Assembly: GCF_003201205.1 (NCBI RefSeq)
Contig: NZ_QICN01000008.1
Coordinates: 52,207 to 116,206 of the forward strand
DNA length: 64,000 bases
Reading direction: 5' to 3'
DNA from: Sinimarinibacterium flocculans
Lineage (GTDB): Bacteria > Pseudomonadota > Gammaproteobacteria > Nevskiales > Nevskiaceae
In this document: positions 19,681-30,623 of the stretch, in pieces
Layout of the letters: every line of letters starts with the position of its first letter
How positions within the stretch are numbered: position 1 is the first letter of the stretch
Program-made: the position numbers and the translations under genes
Notes under the pieces: model-generated
What the model was told of the DNA's origin: nothing
What the model saw: only the letters and a program-made list of their open reading frames with translations
Databases searched by the model: none

Positions 19681-20501
19681 TGCGCGGCAACCTTCAAGCG
19701 CTAGCCGCCATGGCGTCCAAACCGCTGACATACAGCCACTACCTGCGCATCGACGAACTGCTCGCGCTGCAGTCGCCGCGCTCGGACGGCCCGGAGCACG
19801 ACGAGATGCTGTTCATCGTGATCCACCAGGTCTACGAACTCTGGTTCAAGCAGCTGCTGCACGAACTCGATGCCCTGGAGCAGGCGTTGGGTGCATCGGC
19901 GCTCGATCGTGCCCTGTCGTCCTTGCGACGCATGCTGACGATCCTGAAGACGCTGGTGTCGCAGGTCGACATTCTCGAGACGATGACCCCGCTGTCGTTC
20001 AGCGCCTTCCGCACGCGGCTGGAGGCGGCGAGCGGGTTCCAGTCGGCCCAGTTCCGCGCACTCGAATTCCGTCTCGGCCACAAGCGCGGCGAGGTACTGG
20101 CGCAGCATCCCGCCGGCTCGGCCGGCCGGGCCTTGCTGCAGCAGGCCTGGGATGCCCCGCCGCTGTTCGACCACGTGCTGCGCAGCCTGTCCGCGCAAGG
20201 GCACGCCGTGCCGGAGCATGTGCTGCGGCGCGACGTCACCGCCGCATACGACGGGGACGGCGCCGTGCAGTCGATGCTGGTCGGCATCTACCGGCAGGGC
20301 GGACTGGCGGCACAGCTGTGCGAGCGGCTGGTGGACCTCGACGAAGGGCTGCAGGAGTGGCGCTACCGGCATGTGAAGATGGTCGAGCGCACGATCGGCA
20401 CGCTGCCGGGCACCGGCGGGTCGACTGGGGCCGGTTACCTGCGCAGCACCCTGTTCCGGCCCCTGTTTCCGGACCTCTGGGCAATCCGCGCGCAGCTCTG
20501 A
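19680..20501 (+). CDS. kynA: tryptophan 2,3-dioxygenase
   Basis: Haem dioxygenase opening the indole ring of L-Trp to N-formylkynurenine, first step of the kynurenine route. DEMLFIVIHQVYELWFKQLL holds the distal substrate-side His, and EWRYRHVKMVERTIG the proximal haem His, with the substrate loop GTGGSTGAGYL after it. 273 aa from ATG 19680, whose A is shared with the MFS stop (TAATG); ATG 19710 is an alternative start (MASKPLTYSHYLR). No other kyn genes are nearby. It may form a unit with the upstream transporter. Confidence 0.93.
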   Translation: MRGNLQALAAMASKPLTYSHYLRIDELLALQSPRSDGPEHDEMLFIVIHQVYELWFKQLLHELDALEQALGASALDRALSSLRRMLTILKTLVSQVDILETMTPLSFSAFRTRLEAASGFQSAQFRALEFRLGHKRGEVLAQHPAGSAGRALLQQAWDAPPLFDHVLRSLSAQGHAVPEHVLRRDVTAAYDGDGAVQSMLVGIYRQGGLAAQLCERLVDLDEGLQEWRYRHVKMVERTIGTLPGTGGSTGAGYLRSTLFRPLFPDLWAIRAQL

Positions 20502-20514
20502 GGCCGCGGCCTCA
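20499..20514. other. palindrome spanning both stop codons of convergent kynA and tgpA
   Basis: TGAGGCCGCGGCCTCA is a perfect 16-bp palindrome: its first three bases are the kynA TGA and its last three the complement of the tgpA TGA. It may act as a compact transcription barrier, but there are no U-runs. Confidence 0.5.
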
Positions 20515-22467
20515 GCTCGTGCGGAAGCTGCGTACCGCATGCGCCAGTTCGCGCAGCGGTGCGGTCTCGGGATCCAGCTGATAGCGGCTGTGCAGGTACA
20601 GGCCGGCGATATGTCGTAACGCCGCCGCCCACGACGGCCGCGCCGCGGCAACGCGCTCCACGTAGTCCTGAGGTCCTTCGGCGGGTCGTGGCGGCAGGCC
20701 GGCGCGTGTCAGCTTGCGGGCGAGCCGGTGCCACTCGCGCAGGGCCGCGTCCTCGGTGCGTGCGGGTGCGGCCTTGCGCAGCAGCATCAGGCCGAGGAGC
20801 GCCAGTGTTCCCGTGATGGCGATCGTCAGCGTCAGAATCATCCGCCTCATGTCATCGAGCCCGAACCGGCTGAGGAACTGCTGCTGCAGCTCGGGACCGT
20901 AGGCCAGCACCAGTCCGTTCCACTGGGCGTTGATCAGGTCCCAGCGCGCCTCGAGGTAGTAACGCAGCCGCGTGCGGGCCGACAGGTGACCGGGAAGGCC
21001 TTCGAGTTCGCTCAGGGCGGCCTCGATACTCTGTTCGATGCGCTCGGGTGCGACGGCGGCCGTCGGGTCGATGCGGATCCAGCCGTCCGGGGCGACCCAG
21101 ATCTCCACCCAGGCGTGGGCATCGGACTGGCGTACGACGTAGTAGCCGCCGAATTCGTTGAGCTGACCGCCCTGATAGCCGGTGACGACGCGCGACGGCA
21201 CACCGGCGGCACGCATCAGCACGGCGAAGGCGCTCGAGTAGTGCTCGCAGAAGCCGCGCCGGGTATCGAACAGGAACTCGTCGACGCTGTGCCGGCCGAG
21301 CGCTGGCGGCTGCAGCGTATACACGTAGGGCTGCTCGCGGAATATGCGCAGGATCGCACGGGCGTAGTCGAGATCCTGCGGGTACTGGTCGCGCAGCCGC
21401 TGCGCGAAGTCGAGCGTGCGCGGATTGAAGCCGTCGGGAAGGCGCAGGTAGCGGCGCGGATGCTGGGGCGTCTGCGCCATCCGGTAGTCGGTGAACGAGG
21501 TCAGCGTGTAGCGCCGGCGCTCGCGTACGAGCTTGCGTGCGAGCAGCTGGCCTTCGCGCCCGAGGATCGCATCCTCCGGGATCGACGATTCGTCGGGCAT
21601 GTCCAGTGCGAACAGCCAGCGCGCGCGGTTCGGTTCGAGCGTGATCTCGTAGCGCACCGGACGACCACGCAGATCGACCTCCGGTCCGTAGCCCGGAACC
21701 AGCGTCGCGAACCCTTCCTCCCAGGCGCGGCCATCGAAGTTGTCGAAGACCGGGCCGCGCCAGTAGCGCGCGGCCGGCGGCGGCACCGCGCCGTCGAAGG
21801 TGACGCGAAACGCGGTCTCGTCGGATTCGATCAGGCTGGAGATGTCGCCGGGCGCCATGCGGTCGGACAGGCCGCTGCGTGCGGCGCCAGCGTCGGCGGG
21901 CAGTCCCCACAAGGGACCGGGGATGCGTGGAAACAGGATGAACAGCAGCAGCATCAACGGCAGCGCCTGCAAGGCGATGGCACCGCCCTTGCGCAGGGTG
22001 AAGCGCGGGGCCAGCGCGCCGCGGTGCTGGCATTCGACCAGCACGGCTGTCGTGGCGACGACACAGACAATCAGATAGGCGACGGTCCACAGTTCCTGCG
22101 AGAACAGGAAGTGCGTCATCAGCATGAAGTACATGAGAAATACGACGACCATCACGTCCCGGCGGTCGCGGAACTCGAGCAGCTTGAGCGCGGCCATGAC
22201 GCACAGCAGCGCGGTGCCCGCGTTCTGTCCGGAGATGCGTCCCTGGTAGGACCACAGCACGCCGATGAAGGCCAGCGCCGTGAGGCCCAGCTTCAGCCAG
22301 ACCGGCGGCAGGCGCCATTGCTTGTAGGCAGCGAGGGCGCGCCAGCCGATCACCGCGGCGATCAGTGCCGTCTCCCAGACGGGCAGGCGCAGCACATGCG
22401 GCGAGATCACGAGCGCGAGCACGGCGAGCAGGCGCCACAGCGACACCAGCGGCAGGTACTCGTTCAT
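20512..22467 (-). CDS. tgpA: TgpA-like transglutaminase-domain membrane protein (DUF3488)
   Basis: 651 aa. The N-terminal half has about six membrane helices (DUF3488); a large periplasmic transglutaminase-like domain carries the Cys-His-Asp core: [20 protein letters not shown] (Cys), [15 protein letters not shown] (His) and RIDPTAAV (Asp). One more helix near 550 and a cytoplasmic tail with DUF4129-like features follow. The P. aeruginosa relative TgpA is an essential periplasmic transglutaminase. It is the last gene of moxR-DUF58-tgpA; its ATG overlaps the DUF58 stop by 4 nt. Confidence 0.9.
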   Translation of the reverse strand: MNEYLPLVSLWRLLAVLALVISPHVLRLPVWETALIAAVIGWRALAAYKQWRLPPVWLKLGLTALAFIGVLWSYQGRISGQNAGTALLCVMAALKLLEFRDRRDVMVVVFLMYFMLMTHFLFSQELWTVAYLIVCVVATTAVLVECQHRGALAPRFTLRKGGAIALQALPLMLLLFILFPRIPGPLWGLPADAGAARSGLSDRMAPGDISSLIESDETAFRVTFDGAVPPPAARYWRGPVFDNFDGRAWEEGFATLVPGYGPEVDLRGRPVRYEITLEPNRARWLFALDMPDESSIPEDAILGREGQLLARKLVRERRRYTLTSFTDYRMAQTPQHPRRYLRLPDGFNPRTLDFAQRLRDQYPQDLDYARAILRIFREQPYVYTLQPPALGRHSVDEFLFDTRRGFCEHYSSAFAVLMRAAGVPSRVVTGYQGGQLNEFGGYYVVRQSDAHAWVEIWVAPDGWIRIDPTAAVAPERIEQSIEAALSELEGLPGHLSARTRLRYYLEARWDLINAQWNGLVLAYGPELQQQFLSRFGLDDMRRMILTLTIAITGTLALLGLMLLRKAAPARTEDAALREWHRLARKLTRAGLPPRPAEGPQDYVERVAAARPSWAAALRHIAGLYLHSRYQLDPETAPLRELAHAVRSFRTS

Positions 22468-23465
22468 CCCGCGTCGGCGTCGTACAGCGCCAGTGCCTTG
22501 AGGCAGGCGAAGCGGTGGGCGTCGCCGCGGCCGGGTGGAATCAGCGTCCCGGGCAGCCGCAGGCCGTAATTGCGTCGAGCCGCTTCTGCGTCGAGCACCC
22601 AACGCGTGAGCTGCGACAGGCGGGCCTCGACCTCCAGTGCCGCGAGCGCCGACCAGTCGAGCCACAGGTCCTGCTCCAGCGTTTCCGCGAATTGCTTGAC
22701 CATCGGGTGCTGCAGCTTCGGCAGGCTTTTCCAGTGAATCGAACGCGGCGTGTCGCCGCGGCGATAGCTGCGCAGGCCGGCGAACTCATCCTGACCGCTG
22801 CGATCACTGCTGGCCAGGCCGCCGTGGCCGCCTGCCGCCGGCGGCTCGCCGCCGTGCGCCGCCGGCTTCGGAAACACGAGGCAGCGCATGTCGAGTTCGG
22901 CCCAGGTCCAGGCGTGGAACAGGCCCAGCGGATACTCGGTCGAGACGCTGAACACGCGGCCTTCCAGCCAGCCGCGGTGCCCGGCGGGCAGCGACAGCAT
23001 GAACAGGCCCGAACCGCGTGCGGCCACGTCGCCCGGCACGGCGTGTTCCTCGAGCTTGGGCCAGCTCGCGGCCAGCGAATAGCGCGGCGTCGGCGACGGA
23101 TTGTCGATGCGCAGTTCGAAGTGCGCCGTCTCGCCGGCAAACACCGGCTCGCAGTTGCCGGCGCGCAGTTGCACGCTGACGAGATTGGCGTGCGTGTGGT
23201 GCATGCACACCAGCGCGATCCCGGCGAGCAGGAAGGTCAGCAGGAACGCCATGCTGTTCGAGTAGTTCATCGCGCCGAGCAGCATCACCAGCAGCATCAG
23301 GGCGAAGAAGTAGCCGAACCGCGTCGGCAGGATGTAGACGCGGTTGCGCGTGATCGCGATCGGTCCCGGCTGTCGCTTGACCCGCGCCATCACCCAGGCG
23401 TCGATGCGGTCCTGTGCCCAGCGCAGCGGGTGCAGCAGAATCTTGAAGATGAGCCAGAAGCGCAT
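22464..23465 (-). CDS. DUF58 domain-containing membrane protein
   Basis: 333 aa. Two N-terminal membrane helices ([20 protein letters not shown], then [17 protein letters not shown]), a beta-rich middle part and the DUF58 motif [20 protein letters not shown] near 225-245, where a vWA-like fold begins. DUF58 proteins accompany MoxR ATPases and are thought to be their targets or partners. Start 23465 is 17 nt past the moxR stop; its own stop overlaps tgpA. Confidence 0.88.
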   Translation of the reverse strand: MRFWLIFKILLHPLRWAQDRIDAWVMARVKRQPGPIAITRNRVYILPTRFGYFFALMLLVMLLGAMNYSNSMAFLLTFLLAGIALVCMHHTHANLVSVQLRAGNCEPVFAGETAHFELRIDNPSPTPRYSLAASWPKLEEHAVPGDVAARGSGLFMLSLPAGHRGWLEGRVFSVSTEYPLGLFHAWTWAELDMRCLVFPKPAAHGGEPPAAGGHGGLASSDRSGQDEFAGLRSYRRGDTPRSIHWKSLPKLQHPMVKQFAETLEQDLWLDWSALAALEVEARLSQLTRWVLDAEAARRNYGLRLPGTLIPPGRGDAHRFACLKALALYDADAG

Positions 23466-23482
23466 GTCGGCACCGTGCGCGA

Positions 23483-24394
23483 CTACGGAATCGCGACCTC
23501 CGCGAGCACCTCTTCGGCGCTGATCGCCGCGCCCTCGCGTTCGGCGGCGGCGACGAGGCGGTGATTGACGACGGCGACGAACACGGCCTGCACGTCCTCG
23601 GGAATCACGCCGCCGCGCCCCTCGATCAGCGCCCAGGCCTGGGCGGCGCGCCGCAGCGCAAGACCGGCGCGCGGTGACAGGCCCTGACGCAGGCCGGGAA
23701 GCTCGCGCGTGCGCTGGATCAGGGCCATCAGATAATCGATCAGCGCCGGTGCGGTGCGCACCTGCTGCACCTGCTGCTGCAGCGCGAGCAGTTCGGCGGG
23801 CGCCAATACCGACGGTGTTTCGGCGAGCAGGTCGCGGCGCTCGCGCTCCTGCAGCAGCGCGCGTTCGGCTTCCGGTGGCGGATAGCCGAGCGACACGCGC
23901 ATCAGGAAGCGGTCGAGCTGCGACTCCGGCAGCGGGAAGGTCCCGATCTGCTGCGCGGGGTTCTGTGTCGCGATCACGAAGAACGGTTCGGGCAGGCGTC
24001 GCGTCGTCCCCTCGACGGTGACCTGGCGCTCCTCCATCGCCTCGAGCAGGGCCGACTGCGTCTTCGGACTTGCGCGGTTCACCTCGTCGGCGAGCACGAG
24101 CTGGGAGAAGATCGGCCCCGGATGGAAGCGAAACGTCGCTTCGCGCGATTCGTAGACGGAGACGCCGAGGATGTCGGCCGGCAGCAGGTCCGACGTGAAC
24201 TGCACACGCTGGAAGTCGAGCCCGAGAACCCTCGCCAGCGCGAGTGCCAGCGTGGTCTTGCCGACGCCCGGGATATCCTCGATCAGCAGGTGGCCGCGTG
24301 CCAGCAGGCAGGTCATCGCCAGCCGAAGCTGCGCCGGCTTGCCGAGAATGATCGTGTCGAGCTTCTGCAGAGCCTGATGCAGCGGCGCGGTCAT
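23483..24394 (-). CDS. MoxR family AAA+ ATPase
   Basis: 303-aa chaperone-type AAA+ ATPase. Walker A is GVGKTTLALALARVLG with Walker B LVLADEVNRASPKTQSALLEAMEE, then sensor 1 FFVIATQNPAQQIGTFPLPE with the arginine-finger region LDRFLMRV. MoxR proteins insert cofactors or remodel partner complexes, typically with vWA/DUF58 proteins encoded next door, as here. A GGGGGA ribosome site lies about 8 nt before ATG 24394. First gene of the three-gene operon; 220 bp of divergent intergenic DNA precede it, in which I see no convincing promoter. Confidence 0.92.
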   Translation of the reverse strand: MTAPLHQALQKLDTIILGKPAQLRLAMTCLLARGHLLIEDIPGVGKTTLALALARVLGLDFQRVQFTSDLLPADILGVSVYESREATFRFHPGPIFSQLVLADEVNRASPKTQSALLEAMEERQVTVEGTTRRLPEPFFVIATQNPAQQIGTFPLPESQLDRFLMRVSLGYPPPEAERALLQERERRDLLAETPSVLAPAELLALQQQVQQVRTAPALIDYLMALIQRTRELPGLRQGLSPRAGLALRRAAQAWALIEGRGGVIPEDVQAVFVAVVNHRLVAAAEREGAAISAEEVLAEVAIP

Positions 24395-24614
24395 GAGTCG
24401 AGTCCCCCGGAACCCATCGAATCAGCGGCAGTGTATTGAAGCGCTTCGGAAAAAGTCCGACCACCCGGCCGATCGCGCGGCGCGCCGGTAGCTGCGGCGT
24501 CTGACGAGCGGCGGCATTGCACCGGACCGGCAGTCGCCGACCTACCCGGCGGGTGGTTGCGGCAGCGGCGATGCGACCGCACCATACCAGTTATTCAATT
24601 CTTCCGAGACGCCG

Positions 24615-26117
24615 GTGAATCGCAACAAGCGACAGCTCACCCGAGATCTGCAGAACGCAACCGACTACGCATCCTGGCGCGGCGCGGCCGAGGAGCTGGA
24701 CCGTCTCGACGGTCGCGACGACTGGCGCGACGACGACACCAGCGCGGACTTCGACTGGCGTCTGATCCGTGCACGCCTGCGGCAGGTACGCCAGTTCCGC
24801 GAGGAAGGGCAGATTGCCAAGCTGGTGCATCACCTGCGGCAGGGGCTGCACTGGAACCTGGGCAATACCGGCAATCCGAGGCTGTACGAACACACGCTGG
24901 TCGGCACCAAGCGCCTGATCGGCGAGTACGTCGCCGAGATCTCCGAGACGCTGAAGTATCTCGCCGACCTCGATTCGCCGGCATTCGATCACGCGGCAAA
25001 GCTCAAGTTCTTCGGCGAGGTCGCGCACAGCTACGGCACTTCGGCCCTGATGCTGTCGGGTGGCGCGACGCTGGGCCTGTTCCATGTCGGCGTCGTCAAG
25101 GCGCTGTACCGAGAAGGGCTGGTGCCGTCGATCATGTCCGGCTCCAGTGCCGGCTCGGTGGTCTGCGCGACCGTCGGCACGCGCGAACCGCACGAAGTCG
25201 AGGAGCTGCTCGATCCGGAGGCCGCGTACTATCACTTCTGGCGCATCCTGCCGTGGCGCGACGTGCTGCGAAATCGCGCACTGATGGACCAGAACCAGCT
25301 GCGCAAGGCGATCGCCGCGAACGTCCGTGACTGGACCTTCGAAGAGGCGTACCAGCGCTCGGGACGCGTCATCAACATCACCGTGTCGCCGGCCGGCTCG
25401 AACCAGCCGCCGCGGCTGCTGAACTACCTGACGTTCCCGTATCTGTACCTGCAGGAAGCGGTGCTCGCCTCGTGCGCGGTGCCGGTGCTGTTTCCGCCGG
25501 TGATGCTGATGACGCAGGACGAGCGCGCACAACGCGTGCCCTACATGCCGCTGCTGCGCTGGAACGACGGGTCGCTCAAGTCCGATCTGCCGATCCTGCG
25601 CATGCGTCGCCTGCACAACGTCAATCACTTCATCGTCAGCCAGACCAACCCGCACGTGCTGCCGTTCGTGTCGCGGCGCGAACCGGGCGACGGCAACGTG
25701 CTGCACGGTGCGCGCGACTTCGCCTACTCGAGCGTGCGCGGTCAGGCCAAGAGCGTGATCGATCTCGTGCGGCATCGCCTGCCGGTCGGAGGCGTCCGTC
25801 GCACGCTGGATCTGGGCTCCTCGATCCTCGATCAGGACTATCGCGGCAACATCAACATCCTGCCGGACGTGAGCCTGTGGCGGTACGCCAACGTCACCGC
25901 CAATCCGTCCATGGAGGCGATCAAGCGCTTCATGCTCGAGGGCGAGCGCGCGACCTGGCCACGGATCGAGATGATCCGCAACCAGACCCTGATCAGCCAG
26001 ACGCTCAACGACTGCCTTGAGCGTGTCGAGCGCGGGCCGGCGGCCCGTCCCGCGGCGCCGACGGGCAGCGGTCGGCCCGACCTGCGCATTGTGCGCGCGC
26101 GCGGCGCGACGAACTGA
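24615..26117 (+). CDS. patatin-like phospholipase with N-terminal DUF3336
   Basis: 500 aa. The N-terminal helical DUF3336 domain (about 10-130, rich in Trp/Asp) is the one found on yeast-type triacylglycerol lipases. The patatin domain follows: glycine-rich oxyanion loop MLSGGATLGLFHVGVVKALY, nucleophile Ser178 in SGSSAGS and catalytic Asp318 in RWNDGSLKSDLP. It probably hydrolyses neutral lipid or phospholipid acyl chains inside the cell; no signal peptide is seen. GTG 24615 is the start with the best family fit. It faces the next gene, with only 9 bp between. Confidence 0.88.
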   Translation: MNRNKRQLTRDLQNATDYASWRGAAEELDRLDGRDDWRDDDTSADFDWRLIRARLRQVRQFREEGQIAKLVHHLRQGLHWNLGNTGNPRLYEHTLVGTKRLIGEYVAEISETLKYLADLDSPAFDHAAKLKFFGEVAHSYGTSALMLSGGATLGLFHVGVVKALYREGLVPSIMSGSSAGSVVCATVGTREPHEVEELLDPEAAYYHFWRILPWRDVLRNRALMDQNQLRKAIAANVRDWTFEEAYQRSGRVINITVSPAGSNQPPRLLNYLTFPYLYLQEAVLASCAVPVLFPPVMLMTQDERAQRVPYMPLLRWNDGSLKSDLPILRMRRLHNVNHFIVSQTNPHVLPFVSRREPGDGNVLHGARDFAYSSVRGQAKSVIDLVRHRLPVGGVRRTLDLGSSILDQDYRGNINILPDVSLWRYANVTANPSMEAIKRFMLEGERATWPRIEMIRNQTLISQTLNDCLERVERGPAARPAAPTGSGRPDLRIVRARGATN

Positions 26118-26126
26118 CGCGACGCC

Positions 26127-27626
26127 TCAGCGCAGCGCGCGGCGGCGCAGCAGCGCCAGCGCGGCAAGCACGAACCCGCCCGAACCGGCCCCGCCACCGG
26201 AAGCACCGGCGTCCGCACCGTCGCATCCCGCGCGGATGTCTTCGCAGGAGTGCCGGCCGCCGCTGCGATCGGCGAAGGCGCGTGCCGAGCGGGAGTAGAA
26301 GCTGAAGCGCTCGACCCAGTCGGCATCCGCGAGCAGGCGCGCGTCGGCGTCGTCGTATCCGGGTTCGCCCGGCTGCTTGAGCCAGCGATCGAACCAGGCC
26401 ACGGTGTAGTGCTCGGCCAGCGGCTGACCCCAGCCGCCGCTGCAGCGGTTGCCGGCCGTGTCCGCGCACCAGGACGTCGACGGAAAGCTCGGAATCAGCG
26501 ACCACTCGAAATGCGTGCTGCCCTGGATCGTCAGCTGGAACACCGGCACGTCGGCGTCCCGCCAGGCGGCAAAGGCGTTCTTGTGCGATTCCGGATCGGG
26601 AGGTGAGGTGAACGCGAGTCCGCCGATGCCGTACTCGCTGGTGTGCCCCATCGCCGGCACACGCGGCACGACCGCCGGCCGTTCGCCGTCGGCGGGACGC
26701 GGCGACGACAGGCTGTCCCAGGCGACGATGACGTCGACCGGATTGTCGGCGTCGAGCAGCCCCGGCCACGGCTGCGCGCCGTCGGCGCCGTAGCTCTGCA
26801 CGACGCTGACACCGGTGGCGCCCAGCGAGTGGCCGGCCAGCCCGAGCCGCGCCGGGTCGATGCGCCCGGCATGCGGGTTGAACGCCGTGACGTCGGTCGG
26901 ATACGTGCCGGCGCAGGCCAGATTGTGCGGATACGGGCGCGCGCCGCCCGAACGGAAGAAGTCGATCGCGTCGACCAGGCCGTCCCAGAACACCGTCGAG
27001 TTCAGGTTGCTGCCCTGGTCGCCGCCCGGCGTCTGCTGGTCCGAGCGCCCCTGGCCGCGCGGATCGAAGGTCATGACGACGTAGCCGGCGCGCAGCAGCG
27101 CCTGCGCGGCCCACCAGTACAGGGTTTCCGGTGCCTGGATCGAACCGTTCTCGATGATCACCGCCGGCAAGCCGTTGCGCGTGTCCCGCGGCGCCCAGAC
27201 GCGGCCCGACAGGCGTGCGCAGGCGCGGTCGTAGAACACGACCGGAACGACCTCGGCTTCGCTGTCGTAGAACGGCGCCCCGTCGGGGCCGTCGACACCA
27301 GGGTAGCGGAACGGATCGCCGGTGCATTGCTCGCCCCAGGTCGCACACAGCGGCGTCAGCGGTGTATCGAGTGCCGGCAGCAGCAGCCAGCTCGGATCGT
27401 CCAGTGCCCGCTGGTTCCACTCGGCGAGGTTGGCGAGACCCTGTGTCTGCCATCGCAACAGGAACGCCGGGTTGGTGGCCTGCTCGGCCGGTGCCTCCAA
27501 GGTTCTCGCGTAGTTCGCCAGCTCGCGTTCGGTCCATTCGGCCGACGGATAGTCCGGCCCTTCCGGAATCGCCTGCGCCGCTGCGCTGGCCAGCAGTACG
27601 GCGGCGCCGATCACAGCCCGTCTCAT
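26127..27626 (-). CDS. exported alpha/beta hydrolase with C-terminal sorting-type tail
   Basis: 499 aa. Sec signal peptide MRRAVIGAAVLLASAAAQA. The hydrolase core has VVMTFDPRGQGRSD, nucleophile elbow GHSLGA (Ser267) and a late Asp/His region (GSTHFEWS). The C terminus is tripartite: Ser/Gly-rich GASGGGAGSGG, a short hydrophobic helix FVLAALALL and the basic end RRRALR, as in GlyGly-CTERM type signals processed by rhombosortase. The ribosome site GGGGGAG lies inside a GC-rich inverted repeat (27639-27658). Substrate unknown. Confidence 0.8.
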   Translation of the reverse strand: MRRAVIGAAVLLASAAAQAIPEGPDYPSAEWTERELANYARTLEAPAEQATNPAFLLRWQTQGLANLAEWNQRALDDPSWLLLPALDTPLTPLCATWGEQCTGDPFRYPGVDGPDGAPFYDSEAEVVPVVFYDRACARLSGRVWAPRDTRNGLPAVIIENGSIQAPETLYWWAAQALLRAGYVVMTFDPRGQGRSDQQTPGGDQGSNLNSTVFWDGLVDAIDFFRSGGARPYPHNLACAGTYPTDVTAFNPHAGRIDPARLGLAGHSLGATGVSVVQSYGADGAQPWPGLLDADNPVDVIVAWDSLSSPRPADGERPAVVPRVPAMGHTSEYGIGGLAFTSPPDPESHKNAFAAWRDADVPVFQLTIQGSTHFEWSLIPSFPSTSWCADTAGNRCSGGWGQPLAEHYTVAWFDRWLKQPGEPGYDDADARLLADADWVERFSFYSRSARAFADRSGGRHSCEDIRAGCDGADAGASGGGAGSGGFVLAALALLRRRALR

Positions 27627-27712
27627 TGTTGTCTCCCCCGGGGAGGTCCCCGGGGCGAGTGTCGCAGAGGCGCGACGGTGCGACCAGCGTCGCCCGCGCA
27701 GTCGGCGGCGGG

Positions 27713-30514
27713 CTAGAGGCTCTGGATGCGGTCGTGCTGTGCGTGCAGTGCGGCGAGATCCTGCGCCTGCCGCGCGGCGAGGTCGCGCGCCTGCTGTTGC
27801 ACGTGTTCCGGTGCCTTGCCGAAATTCGGGTTGGCGACCCGTGCCTGGGTCTTGGCGAGATCCCCCTCGAGCTTGGCGATCTGCCGGGACAGGCGCGCGA
27901 GTTCCGCGTCCTTGTCGATCAGCCCGGCCATTGGCACCAGCAGCGTCATCGCACCGAGCAGGGCGCTGGCGGATTGCGGCGCGGTTTCGCCGTCGGCGAG
28001 CACACGCGGCGGCTCGACACGAGCGAGGAATTCGATGCTCGCGCCCAGACGCTTCAGGCGCTCCAGATCCTGCCCATCGGCGTTCTGCAGCAGCAGCGGC
28101 AGCGGCTTGCCGGGTGCGATGTCCATCTCGCCGCGGATCTGGCGCACGCCGAGGATGAAGCGCTTGAGCCAGTCGATGTCGGCCTCGGCGGCTTCATCGA
28201 TCTTCCCGGCCTGCGACTGCGGATAGTCCTGCAGCATGACGCTGGGGCCCTTGCGGCCGGCCAGCGGGGCGATGCGCTGCCAGACCTCCTCGGTGATGAA
28301 CGGCATCAGCGGATGCAGCAGGCGCATGGCCGCCTCCAGCACGCGCACCAGCGTGCGCCGCGTGCCGCGCTGGGCGGCTTCGCCGCCCTGCTGCAGCGCG
28401 GGTTTGCTCAGCTCGAGATACCAGTCGCAGTACTCGTTCCAGATGAACTGGTAGAGGCTTTGCGCCAGCAGGTCGAAGCGGTAGGTGCGGAAGTGCTCGG
28501 CCGCCTCGGCCTCGACTTTCTGCAAGGTCGAAATGATCCAGCGATCGGCAACCGACAACTCAACCGGTTCGCCGTGCTGCCCGCAGTCCTTGCCCTCGCA
28601 CTGCATCAGCACGAAGCGTGCGGCGTTCCAGATCTTGTTGCAGAAGTTGCGATAGCCCGAAGCGCGCGAGGCATCGAAGCGGATGTCGCGCCCGGTGGAG
28701 GCGAGCGCGAGGAAGGTGAAGCGCAGGGCATCGACGCCCACCGGCTCGATGCCATCGGGGAACTGGCGCCGCGTCGCGGCCTCGATCTTCGCCGCCATCT
28801 GCGGCTGCATCAGGCCGGTGGTACGCTTGGCGACGAGGTCTTCGAGGCCGATGCCGTCGACTAGGTCCAGCGGGTCGAGGATGTTGCCCTTGGACTTGGA
28901 CATCTTGTTGCCTTCGGCATCGCGCACGAGGCCGGTGATGTAGACCTCGCGGAACGGCACCTCGTCCATGAAGTGCAGGCCCATCATCGACATGCGCGCG
29001 ACCCAGAAGAAGATAATGTCGAAGCCGGTGACGAGCACGCTGGTCGGGTACCAGCGCTTGAGATCGTCGGTCGCTTCCGGCCAGCCCAACGTCGAGAACG
29101 GCCACAGCGCCGACGAGAACCAGGTGTCGAAGCTGTCCTCGTCCTGACGCAGGGCGGTGTCGGCGGTGAGCCCGTGCTTCTCTCGCACCTCGGCCTCGCT
29201 GCGCCCGACGTAGTAGTGGCCGGCGTCGTCGTACCAGGCAGGGATGCGGTGGCCCCACCACAGGTTGCGCGAGATGCACCAGTCCTGGATGTTGCCGAGC
29301 CACTGTTCGTAGGTGTTGATCCAGTTCTCGGGCACGAAGCGCGTGCGGCCGTCGCGCACCGACTGCAGCGAGCGCTCGGCCAGGCCCTTCATGTCGACGA
29401 ACCACTGGTCGGTGAGGAAGGGTTCGAGCACGACACCGCTGCGGTCGCCGCGCGGCACCATCAGCTTGTGATCCTGGATTTTCTCGACCAGGCCGAGCTT
29501 GTCGAGGTCCTCGACGACGCGCGTGCGCGCATCGAAGCGATCGAGGCCGCGATAGGGCGCCGGTGCCTCGTCGTTGATATGGGCGGTCGGCGTGAACACG
29601 TTGATCAGCGGCAGGCCGTGTCGCTGGCCGACCGCATAGTCGTTGAAGTCGTGGGCCGGCGTGATCTTGACCACGCCGGTGCCGAACTCGCGTTCGACGT
29701 AGTCGTCGCCGATCACCGGAATCTCGCGGTCGCACAGCGGTAGGGTCACGGTCTTGCCGATCAGGTGCCGGTAGCGCTCGTCCTCCGGGTGTACCGCCAC
29801 CGCGGTGTCGCCGAGCATGGTTTCCGGACGGGTCGTCGCCACGACCAGGTAGCCGGAGCCGTCGGTCAGCTTTCCGTCGACCAGGGGGTAGCGGAAGTGC
29901 CAGAGCTTGCCGTTCTCCTCCTTGCTCTCGACTTCGAGATCGGAGATCGCGGTCAGCAGCACGGGGTCCCAGTTGACCAGGCGCTTGCCGCGGTAGATCA
30001 GCTTCTGCTCGAACAGACGCACGAACTCCTCGGTGACCGCGCGCGACAGCCCGTCGTCCATCGTGAAGCGCTCGCGCGTCCAGTCCACCGAGTTGCCCAT
30101 GCGGCGCATCTGGTTGGTGATGGTGCTGCCCGAGTACTCCTTCCACTCCCAGACCTTCTCCAGGAACTGCTCACGGCCGAGGTCGGTGCGCTTGATGCCC
30201 TGCGCGGCGAGCTGGCGCTCGACCACCATCTGCGTGGCGATGCCGGCGTGGTCGGTGCCGGGCAGCCACAGCGTGTCGCAGCCGCGCATGCGGTGATAGC
30301 GCGTCAGCGCGTCCATCACGGCATGCTGGAACGCATGCCCCATGTGCAGGGTGCCGGTGACGTTCGGCGGCGGAATGGCAATGCTGTACGGCGGGGCCTG
30401 TTCGCGATCCAGTCCGCGGACGGAGGCGACCGTTTCCGGCGTGTACCAGCCGTTCTGCTCCCAGGCCGCGCACCAGCGCGCCTCGATGCTCTTGGGGTCG
30501 AAAGTCTTGTCCAT
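27713..30514 (-). CDS. valS: valyl-tRNA synthetase
   Basis: Class I aminoacyl-tRNA synthetase charging tRNA-Val. HIGH-type motif [15 protein letters not shown] (about 48-62), a CP1 editing domain (about 200-380), KMSKS motif [14 protein letters not shown], an anticodon-binding domain, and a C-terminal coiled-coil arm (about 865-930) rich in Leu/Lys/Arg. 933 aa, normal. The start [14 protein letters not shown] is canonical. Downstream of holC as in many gammaproteobacteria, but 109 bp apart, with a TACAAT box at 30581-30576 that may be its promoter. Confidence 0.97.
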   Translation of the reverse strand: MDKTFDPKSIEARWCAAWEQNGWYTPETVASVRGLDREQAPPYSIAIPPPNVTGTLHMGHAFQHAVMDALTRYHRMRGCDTLWLPGTDHAGIATQMVVERQLAAQGIKRTDLGREQFLEKVWEWKEYSGSTITNQMRRMGNSVDWTRERFTMDDGLSRAVTEEFVRLFEQKLIYRGKRLVNWDPVLLTAISDLEVESKEENGKLWHFRYPLVDGKLTDGSGYLVVATTRPETMLGDTAVAVHPEDERYRHLIGKTVTLPLCDREIPVIGDDYVEREFGTGVVKITPAHDFNDYAVGQRHGLPLINVFTPTAHINDEAPAPYRGLDRFDARTRVVEDLDKLGLVEKIQDHKLMVPRGDRSGVVLEPFLTDQWFVDMKGLAERSLQSVRDGRTRFVPENWINTYEQWLGNIQDWCISRNLWWGHRIPAWYDDAGHYYVGRSEAEVREKHGLTADTALRQDEDSFDTWFSSALWPFSTLGWPEATDDLKRWYPTSVLVTGFDIIFFWVARMSMMGLHFMDEVPFREVYITGLVRDAEGNKMSKSKGNILDPLDLVDGIGLEDLVAKRTTGLMQPQMAAKIEAATRRQFPDGIEPVGVDALRFTFLALASTGRDIRFDASRASGYRNFCNKIWNAARFVLMQCEGKDCGQHGEPVELSVADRWIISTLQKVEAEAAEHFRTYRFDLLAQSLYQFIWNEYCDWYLELSKPALQQGGEAAQRGTRRTLVRVLEAAMRLLHPLMPFITEEVWQRIAPLAGRKGPSVMLQDYPQSQAGKIDEAAEADIDWLKRFILGVRQIRGEMDIAPGKPLPLLLQNADGQDLERLKRLGASIEFLARVEPPRVLADGETAPQSASALLGAMTLLVPMAGLIDKDAELARLSRQIAKLEGDLAKTQARVANPNFGKAPEHVQQQARDLAARQAQDLAALHAQHDRIQSL

Positions 30515-30623
30515 GCGCGATCGAAAAGTCCGGCGCGCCGGCCGGTGCCGACACGCAGAGGTGAAAAAGAGGCGAATTGTACCGGCTGGGCCGCGGTACA
30601 GGCCCGTGGGTGCCGCTGCGAGG

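Noticed and set aside
27637-27660. GC-rich inverted repeat as the valS promoter or a terminator
   Set aside because: It lies downstream of valS relative to its strand and has no U-run; it overlaps the ribosome site of the next gene, so a terminator call is not supported.
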